Position numbers and translations under genes: made by a program. The notes beneath the pieces are model-generated. The model saw nothing but the letters and a program-made list of their open reading frames with translations, was not told the origin of the DNA and searched no databases. 43,376 nucleotides of DNA from Spongiibacteraceae bacterium UBA5047 (GTDB lineage: Bacteria; Pseudomonadota; Gammaproteobacteria; Pseudomonadales; Spongiibacteraceae), in contig DIBR01000060.1 of NCBI GenBank assembly GCA_002415025.1, positions 1 to 43,376 on the forward strand, in the 5' to 3' direction. Shown in pieces: positions 36,239-43,376 of the stretch (within the stretch, counting starts at the first letter, position 1; each line of letters starts with the position of its first letter).

Positions 36239-36544
36239 TTAGCGTTCAGCTAGGCTGGCATCAACCGTATTTTCACATGCGCGTTTGGCCGCACTGATAT
36301 TGTCTTTGAAGCATTCTCCGCTACCGGGGCCACCTACACACCATTCACGGTGCTGCTCGCGTTTGTAAACCAGCCCTTCGTTGCGATTACTGCAACTCAC
36401 CTCAACCTCGCGGAAATTTTCGTTACCAATCTGGTAGTAAGCAAGCAATCTGAAAGACTCCGGTTGCGGAGCGATATCCGCCCGCACAGTAAGCGCCGTT
36501 ACGACTGTCGCCAGCAACAATAAAGCCATGGAAAGGGACCGCAT
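36239..36544 (-). CDS. small secreted four-cysteine protein, unknown function
   Basis: A 101-residue protein with a clear signal peptide (MRSLSMALLLLATVVTALTVRA). The mature part has four cysteines (51, 69, 78, 90), enough for two disulfides, in a context of VEVSCSNRNEGLVYKREQHREWCVGGPGSGECFKDNISAAKRAC. I do not recognise the family. The ATG at 36544 is preferred over one at 36580 because GGAG lies 9 bases before it and the signal peptide starts directly. It has its own strong terminator and is divergent from pxpA, so it is probably a single-gene transcript. A secreted binding protein or inhibitor is possible; nothing proves it. Confidence 0.72.
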   Translation of the reverse strand: MRSLSMALLLLATVVTALTVRADIAPQPESFRLLAYYQIGNENFREVEVSCSNRNEGLVYKREQHREWCVGGPGSGECFKDNISAAKRACENTVDASLAER

Positions 36545-36662
36545 CTTAAAAACTCCGGTGTAATGTATTCGCCAAAACATTTCATTTGCTGGCGATCTTT
36601 ACGGCATATCCGGGGAACTGGATCAGCAGATCTGATAAATTTTACATACGCCGCGTAGACGA

Positions 36663-36688
36663 CATAGCCCGGCCGGCTATGGTAAATT
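36663..36688. promoter_or_regulatory. dyad and possible extended -10 upstream of pxpA
   Basis: The inverted repeat CATAGCC (36663-36669) / GGCTATG (36675-36681) overlaps a TGG-TAAATT extended -10-like box (36680-36688), 34 bases before the pxpA start. A repressor bound to the dyad would cover the promoter. The gap is shared with the divergent small secreted protein gene. Confidence 0.33.
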
Positions 36689-36722
36689 CTCCTATCAGAA
36701 ACGCGGACCACTGACCGGAGCT

Positions 36723-37529
36723 ATGCGCCAAAGCATTGATTTAAATTGTGATCTCGGCGAAGGAATGGGTTCTGACAAAGCCCTGCTAGAGCTTGTGTCC
36801 AGTGCCAATATAGCCTGCGGTGGTCACGCGGGGGACCAACAGACAATGTCGGCTTGTGTCAGGGAAGCGAGCAATCTGGCTGTCGCCATTGGTGCCCATC
36901 CCGGCTATTGCGACCCCGAAAACTTCGGGCGCCGGCGCCAGGACTTGTCTGCGGAGGAAACCGCACAGGTGATCATTCATCAGGTGTCGCAACTGCGTCT
37001 GATCTGCCAACAGCACAAGGCGACGCTCAGCCATGTGCGTGCTCACGGGGCACTTGGCAACCTGAGCGATTCGAATGATGTAGCTGCGCGAACGCTGGCC
37101 ACCACCATCGCTGAGCAATTTCCTGAACTCGCCATAATGACACTTGGCCACTCCGCTGCAGAACGGGCCGCAAAAGCCTGCGGATTAAAGGTTGTCAGAC
37201 AGTTTTTTGCCGATCGCGCGTACGATGATGAAGGTCAGCTCGTGCCGCGCTCCGTTGCCGGTAGCGTGATACACAATCGCAGCGACATTATGAAGCGTTT
37301 GCTCGGCGCTCTCGACAGCGACAAACTGGTCAGCCTGACTGGCAAAACCATCGCCATAGGCTTTGACTCCATTTGTGTTCACGGCGACACGCCCGGCGCG
37401 CTGGCACTCGCCGAAGCTATACGCACGCAGCTCGAGCAAAACGGGATTGCCATACGCCCCTATAATCGAGCCCAACAACCCGGTGTAATCCAGCCACCTT
37501 CCACGTCGCAACGGAGCAAGCCTCAATGA
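36723..37529 (+). CDS. pxpA: 5-oxoprolinase subunit A (LamB/YcsF family)
   Basis: A 268-residue subunit of the ATP-dependent 5-oxoprolinase PxpABC, which opens 5-oxoproline (pyroglutamate, a spontaneous damage product of glutamine) to glutamate. Family runs are SIDLNCDLGEGMG, ANIACGGHAGDQQTM, GAHPGYCDPENFGRR, HVRAHGALGNLSDSN, FFADRAYDDEGQLVPRS and ICVHGDTPGA. A slight change is RAHGALGN for the more usual KPHGALYN. The stop overlaps the next start by 4 bases (ATGA), so subunits are probably made in step. GGAG is very close to the ATG, an imperfect spacing. Confidence 0.95.
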   Translation: MRQSIDLNCDLGEGMGSDKALLELVSSANIACGGHAGDQQTMSACVREASNLAVAIGAHPGYCDPENFGRRRQDLSAEETAQVIIHQVSQLRLICQQHKATLSHVRAHGALGNLSDSNDVAARTLATTIAEQFPELAIMTLGHSAAERAAKACGLKVVRQFFADRAYDDEGQLVPRSVAGSVIHNRSDIMKRLLGALDSDKLVSLTGKTIAIGFDSICVHGDTPGALALAEAIRTQLEQNGIAIRPYNRAQQPGVIQPPSTSQRSKPQ

Positions 37530-38278
37530 GCGAAGCCCACCGCTACGCACAAATATGTTTCTCCGCCGTGGGCGACTGCGCCATGCTGGTGGAACTCGGT
37601 GCCGGCATTGACGAAGCCCTGAACGAATCCGTACTGCAGCTGGAAACGCAGATACTCAAGCTATCTATCCGGGGTATTGAAGAAACCACTCCCGCCTACA
37701 ACGCCTTGATGCTGCATTACAATCCCGATGTCATCAGCTTTGCAACGCTACAGGAAACCGTCAGTGCAATTGATCTGAACCATGTCACCGATACGCGCGA
37801 ACGATTCCTGTGGCGCGTGCCGGTTTGCTACGGCGGCGAATTTGGCGAAGATCTGGACAGCGTTGCCAACTACCACCATCTCACCAGCGACGAAGTGATC
37901 GCGCGTCACTGCGCCCCGCGCTATCGCGTTTACATGATCGGGTTTGCACCCGGCTTTACCTACCTTGGTGGCCTCGATAAACACTTGCACACGCCGCGCC
38001 GGGAGAACCCGCGCCTGCAGACCCCCGCCGGCAGTATTTCGATCGGCGGCATGCAAGCATTGATTGCCGGTGTTTCCATGCCGAGTGGCTGGCAGCTGCT
38101 CGGGCAAACACCGATTGCCACCTACCAGCCGGACCGCGACCCGCACTTTCTAATCGCCCCCGGCGACGCAGTCGAATTCCATGCTATCAGGCCCGATGAA
38201 TTCAGCGATATGCAACAGGCCGCGCAGCGAGGCGACTGGGTCGCGGAAAGATCAGCGCTGACGGGTGAACCCTCATGA
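37526..38278 (+). CDS. pxpB: 5-oxoprolinase subunit B
   Basis: A 250-residue subunit, the KipI-like half of the carboxyltransferase-type pair PxpB-PxpC. Family runs are GDCAMLVELG near the start, RVPVCYGGEFGEDLDSVA, SDEVIARHCAPRYRVYMIGFAPGFTYLGGLD, and RLQTPAGSISIGGMQALIAGVSMPSGWQLLGQTP. The length is as in the family. It overlaps both neighbours by 4 bases. It would phosphorylate or activate 5-oxoproline together with PxpC; the division of labour is known only in outline. Confidence 0.95.
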   Translation: MSEAHRYAQICFSAVGDCAMLVELGAGIDEALNESVLQLETQILKLSIRGIEETTPAYNALMLHYNPDVISFATLQETVSAIDLNHVTDTRERFLWRVPVCYGGEFGEDLDSVANYHHLTSDEVIARHCAPRYRVYMIGFAPGFTYLGGLDKHLHTPRRENPRLQTPAGSISIGGMQALIAGVSMPSGWQLLGQTPIATYQPDRDPHFLIAPGDAVEFHAIRPDEFSDMQQAAQRGDWVAERSALTGEPS

Positions 38279-39231
38279 GCCGCGGCTTGCTGGTACTGCA
38301 GTGCACCCCCGGCACAACGATTCAGGATCTCGGCCGGGTGGGTTATCGTCGCTATGGCGTCACTCGCAGCGGCGCCATGGACCCGGTCGCACTGCAAATC
38401 GCCAACTGTCTGGTGGGCAACCCCTTTGATACGGCCGCTATCGAAATGAATATCGGCGGTGCCGATTTCCGGGTTGCCTGCGAATCCGTTCGCGTAGCCC
38501 TGCACGGCGGCGACTTTGTACTGGCCATCAACGGCGTGCGGGCACCGGTTTCAACCAGCTTGCGCTTGCGTCAGGGCGACATCATCAGCATTGGTCGCGC
38601 CCGTCAACGTATTCGTTGCTACCTCGCCATAGAAGGAGGTCTGGATATAGAACCAACCCTTGGCAGCTGCGCAACGCACACCCGCGCCGGCCTGGGAGGC
38701 GTAAACGGCGCCGCACTGGAAACGGGTCAGGAACTGGAGCTGTTGAATACGAAGGCTCCTCTGCGCAAGGAATTCTCCTTGCCCTACTCGGCTTTTCCCC
38801 ACCCCCGCCGCCAGTTCCGCGTAGTTCTGGGGCCACAGGCGCACCGCTTTACTGAAGACGGTATTCAAACACTGCTGCAATCTGCCGCATTTCGGATCGA
38901 CAAAGATTCCGACAGCGTCGGCTATCGGCTCACCGGTAACCGAATTGAATATATCGGCGACGGCAATATCGTCTCGGACCCGGTAGTACCCGGCTGCATT
39001 CAGGTGCCCGCCAGCGGCCTGCCACTTATCCTTATGGCCGACTGCCCGACCACGGGTGGTTATCCGAAAATTGCCACGGTAATCAGCACCGATTTGCCGG
39101 ATCTAGCCCAGCTCCCACCCGGCAGCGAAGTCAGTTTCCGTGCGGTAACGCTGGAGGAAGCCCAGTTTGCCCGCCAACAACGGCAACAGTGGCTGGCCGA
39201 ACTACCCAAACAACTCATCGAACTCGCTTAA
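38275..39231 (+). CDS. pxpC: 5-oxoprolinase subunit C
   Basis: A 318-residue subunit, the KipA-like partner of PxpB. Family runs are PGTTIQDLGRVGYRRYGVTRSGAMDPVALQIANCLVGNP, AIEMNIGGADF, CYLAIEGGLDIEPTLGSCATHTRAGLGG, RIDKDSDSVGYRLTG, and ILMADCPTTGGYPKIATVISTDLPDLAQLPPGS. It overlaps pxpB by 4 bases, completing a pxpABC operon. The enoyl-CoA hydratase gene starts 39 bases later on the same strand, which may or may not share the transcript. Confidence 0.95.
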   Translation: MSRGLLVLQCTPGTTIQDLGRVGYRRYGVTRSGAMDPVALQIANCLVGNPFDTAAIEMNIGGADFRVACESVRVALHGGDFVLAINGVRAPVSTSLRLRQGDIISIGRARQRIRCYLAIEGGLDIEPTLGSCATHTRAGLGGVNGAALETGQELELLNTKAPLRKEFSLPYSAFPHPRRQFRVVLGPQAHRFTEDGIQTLLQSAAFRIDKDSDSVGYRLTGNRIEYIGDGNIVSDPVVPGCIQVPASGLPLILMADCPTTGGYPKIATVISTDLPDLAQLPPGSEVSFRAVTLEEAQFARQQRQQWLAELPKQLIELA

Positions 39232-39270
39232 GTTGACTCAGCGGTTTGCTAAACACTTCAAGGACAAGCC

Positions 39271-40080
39271 ATGACTCCCTCCCTGACTGACGCCACGCTG
39301 CGTATCGAAAACCACTACGCCGTACTCACCTTTGATCGCGACGATGTGCGAAACGCATTGACCGGCACGGCATTGGTCGACGATATCTGCAGCACCATTG
39401 AATGGGCCAATAACAATACCGACCTCAATTGCCTGATTATTACCGGCGCCGGCAAGGCCTTCAGTTCGGGTGGCAATATCAAGGAAATGGCTGAGCGGCG
39501 CGGTATGTTCGGTGGCAGCCCGGCCGAACTGGCAGAAAGTTATCGGCGCGGGATTCAGCGCATGAGCCGGGCGGTTTTTCACGCAGAGATTCCCCTGATT
39601 GCCGCCGTTAACGGTGCGGCGGTGGGCGCCGGCTTTGACCTCGCCTGCATGTGCGACATGCGCCTTGGCAGCGAACACACACTGTTTGGCGAAACCTTTA
39701 TCAATCTGGGCATTATTCCCGGCGATGGCGGCGCCTGGTTTTTACAGCGCCTGGTCGGCTACCAGCGCGCGGCTGAACTGACCTTTTCCGGCCGTCTGGT
39801 GAAGGCCGACGAAGCGCTGGCACTGGGTTTGCTGCTCGAGGTCGTTGACGCCAATCAACTTTTGCAGAAGGCCGAAGCACTGGCTGCCAGCTTCGCGGAA
39901 AAACCACCGCAGGCGCTGCGCCTGAGTAAACGCCTGATGAAATCTGCACAGCGCCAGGAGCTTAACGACTTTCTGGACTTATGCGCCAGCGTACAGGCAA
40001 GTTGCCACTATACGGAAGACCACGCGACTGCACTGACATCCTTTATGGAAAAAAGCCCTGCGACCTTTTCCGGCAAATAA
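39271..40080 (+). CDS. enoyl-CoA hydratase/isomerase family protein
   Basis: A 269-residue crotonase-fold enzyme. The first oxyanion-hole segment is GKAFSSGGNIKEM and the second AAVNGAAVGAGFDLACMCDMRLGS. The first catalytic glutamate site is in FGETFINLGIIPGDGGAWFLQRL; the second acidic position there is Asp rather than the usual Glu. The C-terminal helix PPQALRLSKRLMKSAQRQELNDFLD is typical. AAGGA lies 7 bases before the ATG. Hydration or isomerisation of an enoyl-CoA in beta-oxidation is likely; the exact CoA ester is unknown. Confidence 0.9.
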   Translation: MTPSLTDATLRIENHYAVLTFDRDDVRNALTGTALVDDICSTIEWANNNTDLNCLIITGAGKAFSSGGNIKEMAERRGMFGGSPAELAESYRRGIQRMSRAVFHAEIPLIAAVNGAAVGAGFDLACMCDMRLGSEHTLFGETFINLGIIPGDGGAWFLQRLVGYQRAAELTFSGRLVKADEALALGLLLEVVDANQLLQKAEALAASFAEKPPQALRLSKRLMKSAQRQELNDFLDLCASVQASCHYTEDHATALTSFMEKSPATFSGK

Positions 40081-40126
40081 GAACATACAATAGAAAAATA
40101 ACTGAACAGTCCCGGGGTTCTACTCA

Positions 40127-40873
40127 GTGCAATTACACGACGACATTGATTTGATCAGCCGCCGCCGCGAGCAGGTGTTTCTGCTGCTGGCGGGCTTTTT
40201 CCTGTGTTCCATGACCATGCTGAATATTATCGGCATCACCAAATTTGTGCAGCTGGGACCCATGGCACTGGCCGTTGGCGTATTGCCCTATCCGCTAACT
40301 TTTTTATGCACTGACCTGGTTAGCGAACTCTACGGAAAGCGGCGCGCAAACTTTATGGTGACCGTCGGCCTGATTATGAATGTGTTTGTGATCGCGATAA
40401 TGGCCATTGGCAATCTGCTGCCTGCCGTGTCGCCTGACAACCAACCACCCTGGCAGGTTTTGTCGCTGGCGCAGGAAATATCAACGCCGGGCGGCGCCAG
40501 CATCAGTGGTTCGGTGGAACTGTACTTTCTGATTTATTCCTGCACCTCGGGTGCGGTAATCGCCTCCATGCTCGCCTATGTGGCAGCGCAGTATTGCGAC
40601 GTGCAGCTCTATCATTTCTGGAAGCAACTGACACAGGGCAAACATCTATGGCTGCGCAATAACTTCAGCACCCTGATCAGTCAGGGCGTAGATTCCTTTA
40701 TGGTGATTACCGTGACGTTCGGCGCCGTATATTTGGCCGGTGGTTTAAGCCTGCAGCAAATGATGGTGCTAATGGGCAGCAACTATCTATTCAAACTCTG
40801 CGCCGCATTGCTTGACACCATTCCCCTGTACGCTGCCGTGCATTATTTGCGTCGTTATTTGCATACTGAGTAA
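40127..40873 (+). CDS. queuosine-precursor transporter (YhhQ/VUT family)
   Basis: A 248-residue inner-membrane protein with about six hydrophobic segments. The family signature at its N-terminus is FFLCSMTMLNIIGITKFVQLG, then GVLPYPLTFLCTDLVSELYGKRRANFMVTVGLI, and later a helix WLRNNFSTLISQGVDSFMVITVTFGAVYLAG. This is the VUT/YhhQ family, which imports preQ0/preQ1 for tRNA queuosine. The start is GTG at 40127 with only a weak GGGG upstream. Downstream, convergent, is an SDR-PTPS gene pair; PTPS homologues include QueD, so a pterin/deazapurine link is possible. Confidence 0.85.
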   Translation: MQLHDDIDLISRRREQVFLLLAGFFLCSMTMLNIIGITKFVQLGPMALAVGVLPYPLTFLCTDLVSELYGKRRANFMVTVGLIMNVFVIAIMAIGNLLPAVSPDNQPPWQVLSLAQEISTPGGASISGSVELYFLIYSCTSGAVIASMLAYVAAQYCDVQLYHFWKQLTQGKHLWLRNNFSTLISQGVDSFMVITVTFGAVYLAGGLSLQQMMVLMGSNYLFKLCAALLDTIPLYAAVHYLRRYLHTE

Positions 40874-40979
40874 ATCGACCGAGCCCGCAACACAACGCCC
40901 GCAACGCCTATGGCTTATGCGGACCTACGATGAATTTTAAACGCGATGCACCCAGTGTAGGCCGGTTTCCAGCCAGCGC

Positions 40980-41684
40980 TTAATGTTCGATTTGCCCAAG
41001 GTTTGCATGCAACACGGAACCGTTTATTACAGGCTGCTGTGACGCAAACCACAATGTATCGGCAATTTCTTGCGGTTTTATTAATCGCCCTTGCGTCACA
41101 CCGCTAGCAATTGCCGTGAGGATGGCCTGATCCTGCCCTACATGCTCACGCAGCATTTCAGTGTCGGTAAAGCCCGGACACACACAAGCGGTATGTACAC
41201 CACTGCCTGCCAGATCCTGACAGGTGGCGCGCATCAAACCAATGACGGCATGTTTTGAAGTAACATAGGAACAACTGCCAGCCACGGCCTTTTCGCTCAG
41301 CGTAGAGCCGACATAGATAATGGCCGATCCGCTTTTCATCGAGGATAGCAACAGTTGATTCAACTGCGAGGCGGCAATCACATTCAGCTGCAGAACATGT
41401 TGCAGGCTCGCCGCAGATACATCACCGGCTGCATCTTTTTTCAGCACGGCTGCATTGTGAATAATACAAATGCTGTCAGCATCTGCGACTTCCCGCTGCA
41501 AGCGGGCGGCCACTTTTTCAGGCCATTGAATGTCACTCATATCAACCGGAATATGCACCCCGCCTTCTTCTGGCGGAGCTGAACGCGACATGTTAATGAC
41601 TTTATAGCCCTCAGCCTTAAAAGTAGCTGCGGTAGCGCGTCCGATTCCCTTACTGCCACCGGTGATTACCAACACCTTGCTCAT
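40980..41684 (-). CDS. short-chain dehydrogenase, sepiapterin-reductase-like
   Basis: A 234-residue SDR. TGGSKGIG is at 8-15, HNAA at 77-80 (for NNAG), and Ser127, Tyr140 and Lys144 (YVTSK) are in place. The N-terminal MSKVLVITGGSKGIGRATAATFKAEGYKVINMSRS has Ser/Arg after the second strand, favouring NADP(H). It starts 3 bases after the PTPS-like gene's stop with AGGA inside that gene's end, so the two are translated together. The pairing suggests reduction of a pterin side chain or ring, as with sepiapterin or dihydromonapterin reductases, but that is inference from context. Confidence 0.85.
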   Translation of the reverse strand: MSKVLVITGGSKGIGRATAATFKAEGYKVINMSRSAPPEEGGVHIPVDMSDIQWPEKVAARLQREVADADSICIIHNAAVLKKDAAGDVSAASLQHVLQLNVIAASQLNQLLLSSMKSGSAIIYVGSTLSEKAVAGSCSYVTSKHAVIGLMRATCQDLAGSGVHTACVCPGFTDTEMLREHVGQDQAILTAIASGVTQGRLIKPQEIADTLWFASQQPVINGSVLHANLGQIEH

Positions 41685-41687
41685 TGT

Positions 41688-42185
41688 CTAATCCTGTTCC
41701 CAACTGGCCGAACCGGATTGTCCCGGCCCGGACGATACTTTCATAATTAACTTGCGAACGCCGTTGCCGTCTATAAATTCGGCGTCGCCGAGCAGGCGCT
41801 CCAGCAGCAGACGCGCAAACTCTTCTACCGTGGTATTGCGAATTGGCAACAACAACGTGTCAGCAAGCGGAAATTGCAGCTCCTCGCCGTTAAAATGTGC
41901 GCGGTAACACGTTTTGTCCTGTTCGATACGAAGGTAGGGGGAATCGGCGGGCAGAATCATGTATTCATCGTATTCCGCCACCAGCGACCGCAGGCGTTGC
42001 TTGATTTCCACATAGCTGAAGCACAGACCGTTCGGCCCAACTTCCGCCGTGATATCCAGCGACACCTTGAAATTGTGGCCGTGCAGGCGCTCACGCTCCG
42101 TAGCGGAAAAAATCGTGAAATGCGCAGCGGAAAACTTCAGGTCTTCCTTGCTGATTTCTATGGTAGTCAGCGTATCAACGGGCAT
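41688..42185 (-). CDS. 6-pyruvoyl-tetrahydropterin synthase-like protein without the catalytic cysteine
   Basis: A 165-residue PTPS/QueD-fold protein. Zinc-ligand histidines are present: His22 in KFSAAHF and His35/His37 in LHGHNF. QueD and eukaryotic PTPS have a cysteine before HGH; here the segment is ERERLHGH, with glutamates at 30 and 32 and no cysteine, which resembles the PTPS-III type that makes the folate precursor pterin. The later D-H motif is also changed (EYDEYMI). NTTVEEFARLLLERLL keeps the conserved glutamate. The frame continues to 42275, but the ATG at 42185 gives the family N-terminus. Confidence 0.82.
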   Translation of the reverse strand: MPVDTLTTIEISKEDLKFSAAHFTIFSATERERLHGHNFKVSLDITAEVGPNGLCFSYVEIKQRLRSLVAEYDEYMILPADSPYLRIEQDKTCYRAHFNGEELQFPLADTLLLPIRNTTVEEFARLLLERLLGDAEFIDGNGVRKLIMKVSSGPGQSGSASWEQD

Positions 42186-42436
42186 GGTGTCTCGTAATAT
42201 CAATTGGCTGTAAACGGCAGCGCTCACGTTAATTGCTGCTGCCTGAAATTGCAAAGCTCTGGCAACGTTTAACAAGTTCTACCGGCACATGAACAGCAGA
42301 TTACAATTCGGGGGCTCATCTGGCCCCATTATGAGGCTGTGCTAACCTCGGATTGCGTTTATTTAATCCTGAATGCACATAATCATAATGCAGAATGCCT
42401 GTTGGCATGTAATCTGACCGACGAGAGAGAGATTTT

Positions 42437-43207
42437 ATGACTAACCCCCAAGGCCCGCAGGGCAACCCCGGTGACATCCTCAATTGGCCGATGCTGAAAA
42501 TCAAGTATCGCACCGACCCCGCGAAACTGGCCGCCATTCTGCCGCCGGGTATTACGCCGGGCAAGGACCCGGTTGTCACCATCACCATCTATAACTTTCC
42601 GGTTCAAAACGAGCCAGAGCTGGGCTATGTATTGAATGTTGCGGCCGACTACAACGGCGTTGCGGGCGACTACACCATCGCACTCGGCATTGACCAGGAA
42701 GCGCCGTTGTTTCTCTGCCAGGAGCTGTGGGGCCAGCCCAAGTATCCCGTCACTACACACTACTACCGTTTGATGGATCACATTGAAGCCAAGGTGATTC
42801 ACCAGGGCACGACCTTTATTGAGTTCTCAGGCGATGTGGTGGAAACCCTGCCCAACCCGGAAGATCATGACGAGCATGAATGGTGGATCAAATGCATTCG
42901 CTCGGTCGATATGCAACCGGAAACCTACGACTTCCCGCCCCACGTAGTGGATGTACACACCGAATACGGCACTGCTTTTCTACAGGAATTGAAGGGTGAA
43001 GTGATTCTGCGCGACAGCGCCTGGGATCCGATAGCCAGCAAGCTGCCGATGCTGGAACAGATTTCAGCCCGCCTGTGGACACCTGTATTCAAGGGCCGCA
43101 GCATTACCAAGGCCGGCCAGCTTGATGGCAAAGCCTACTGGCCCTTTGCCGATACCATCAGTGGTACGCGCTGGATTGGTGAAGGCGGCGCCCCCAAGAA
43201 GGGTTAA
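42437..43207 (+). CDS. acetoacetate decarboxylase family protein
   Basis: A 256-residue member of the acetoacetate-decarboxylase-like superfamily. The core segment ELWGQPKYPVTTHYY (97-111) matches the enzyme's ExxGxPK region with Lys102 as the Schiff-base lysine, but the second lysine of the classical pair is Tyr. Other runs are ILPPGITPGKDPVVTITIYNFP, FLCQELW, and AYWPFADT. GAGAGAGA precedes the ATG. The family includes decarboxylases, aldolases/dehydratases and enzymes of unknown activity, so acetoacetate as substrate is not proven. It is divergent from the PTPS-like gene. Confidence 0.86.
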   Translation: MTNPQGPQGNPGDILNWPMLKIKYRTDPAKLAAILPPGITPGKDPVVTITIYNFPVQNEPELGYVLNVAADYNGVAGDYTIALGIDQEAPLFLCQELWGQPKYPVTTHYYRLMDHIEAKVIHQGTTFIEFSGDVVETLPNPEDHDEHEWWIKCIRSVDMQPETYDFPPHVVDVHTEYGTAFLQELKGEVILRDSAWDPIASKLPMLEQISARLWTPVFKGRSITKAGQLDGKAYWPFADTISGTRWIGEGGAPKKG

Positions 43208-43215
43208 AGCCAAAG

Positions 43216-43275
43216 CCATTCGCTTGCAGGGCAAGCTCCCACGACGAGTATTGTAGGAGCCTGCCCTGCGAATGG
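43216..43275. repeat. REP-like extragenic palindrome
   Basis: The arms CATTCGCTTGCAGGGCAAGC (from 43217) and, on the opposite strand, CATTCGCAGGGCAGGCTCC (to 43274) form an imperfect inverted repeat around a short spacer. The GCAGGGC, GGAGC and TGTAGGAGC elements resemble repetitive extragenic palindromes of Pseudomonas-type genomes. It follows the acetoacetate-decarboxylase-family stop by 9 bases and could end or stabilise transcripts from both sides. Confidence 0.65.
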
Positions 43276-43283
43276 GTGACCGC

Positions 43284-43376
43284 TCAACCGTGCGCGTCAC
43301 TCATATCGGGAACAAACATCTCCATTCCCTCACGGCAGGGCACGCACCCTTTTCCCCGACAATACCAAAGCCGGAA
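43284..43376 (-). CDS. possible C-terminal tail of a gene continuing past the right edge
   Basis: On the minus strand a frame is open from the right edge to a TGA at 43284, giving 30 residues: FRLWYCRGKGCVPCREGMEM and then FVPDMSDAHG. Three cysteines in CRGKGCVPC could bind metal. The short length and lack of a visible start make it tentative. It would be convergent with the decarboxylase-family gene, with the REP-like element between. Confidence 0.4.
   Translation of the reverse strand, partial: FRLWYCRGKGCVPCREGMEMFVPDMSDAHG

Noticed and set aside
42395..42408. Small hairpin ATGCC/GGCAT upstream of the decarboxylase-family gene
   Set aside because: Five base pairs, no riboswitch-like conserved core and no T run.

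Overview
The window reads as chromosomal DNA of a free-living, probably marine or oil/lipid-using gammaproteobacterium. The support is sodium-pumping oxaloacetate decarboxylase (oadGAB), a DusC-type dihydrouridine synthase, a gammaproteobacterial DUF3012 lipoprotein, TonB-dependent receptors, and several ketone/acyl-CoA catabolic genes (Baeyer-Villiger monooxygenase, luciferase-like monooxygenase, short-chain dehydrogenases, paired acyl-CoA dehydrogenases). A Cellvibrionales/Spongiibacteraceae-like source is a guess from gene content only. No tRNA, rRNA, insertion sequence, prophage or CRISPR array was seen.

Positions 1-9.8 kb hold a catabolic island. A minus-strand operon runs TonB receptor - START-domain protein - PF10118 metal-dependent hydrolase - alpha/beta hydrolase - Baeyer-Villiger monooxygenase (cut by the left edge). 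It faces a divergent MerR-type regulator. Next to it are a luciferase-like monooxygenase and an SDR, both on the minus strand. Uptake, oxygen insertion next to a ketone, and ester/lactone hydrolysis by this operon is an inference. Positions 10-15.3 kb hold a DUF1499 protein and a plus-strand trio: small phosphate-binding-like periplasmic protein, outer-membrane barrel, and a membrane PAS-GGDEF-EAL protein with a degenerate cyclase site and an intact-looking phosphodiesterase site.

Positions 15.3-21.1 kb hold glycerol kinase, another SDR, a secreted DUF3313-like protein, two adjacent acyl-CoA dehydrogenases and a small DUF3012 lipoprotein. Positions 21.2-27.1 kb are minus-strand: oadG-oadA-oadB, an orphan GspC-like PDZ protein, a PQQ-type sugar dehydrogenase-like protein and a rubredoxin. 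dusC lies at 27.4-28.3 kb.

Positions 28.35-35.9 kb are the most unusual part: six tightly packed minus-strand genes. In transcription order they are TonB-dependent receptor, YfiR-like periplasmic protein, CHASE8-HAMP histidine kinase, receiver-DUF3369 protein, receiver plus a kinase core lacking the phospho-accepting histidine, and a protein with degenerate GGDEF and EAL domains. Most junctions overlap or are under 20 bases. It looks like an outer membrane-to-cytoplasm signalling chain that reuses parts of c-di-GMP systems with neither cyclase nor phosphodiesterase motifs intact.

Positions 36.2-43.4 kb hold a small secreted four-cysteine protein, the 5-oxoprolinase genes pxpABC, an enoyl-CoA hydratase, a YhhQ/VUT-type queuosine-precursor transporter, a pterin-type pair (SDR plus a PTPS homologue lacking the usual cysteine), an acetoacetate-decarboxylase-family protein, a REP-like palindrome and the tail of one further minus-strand frame.
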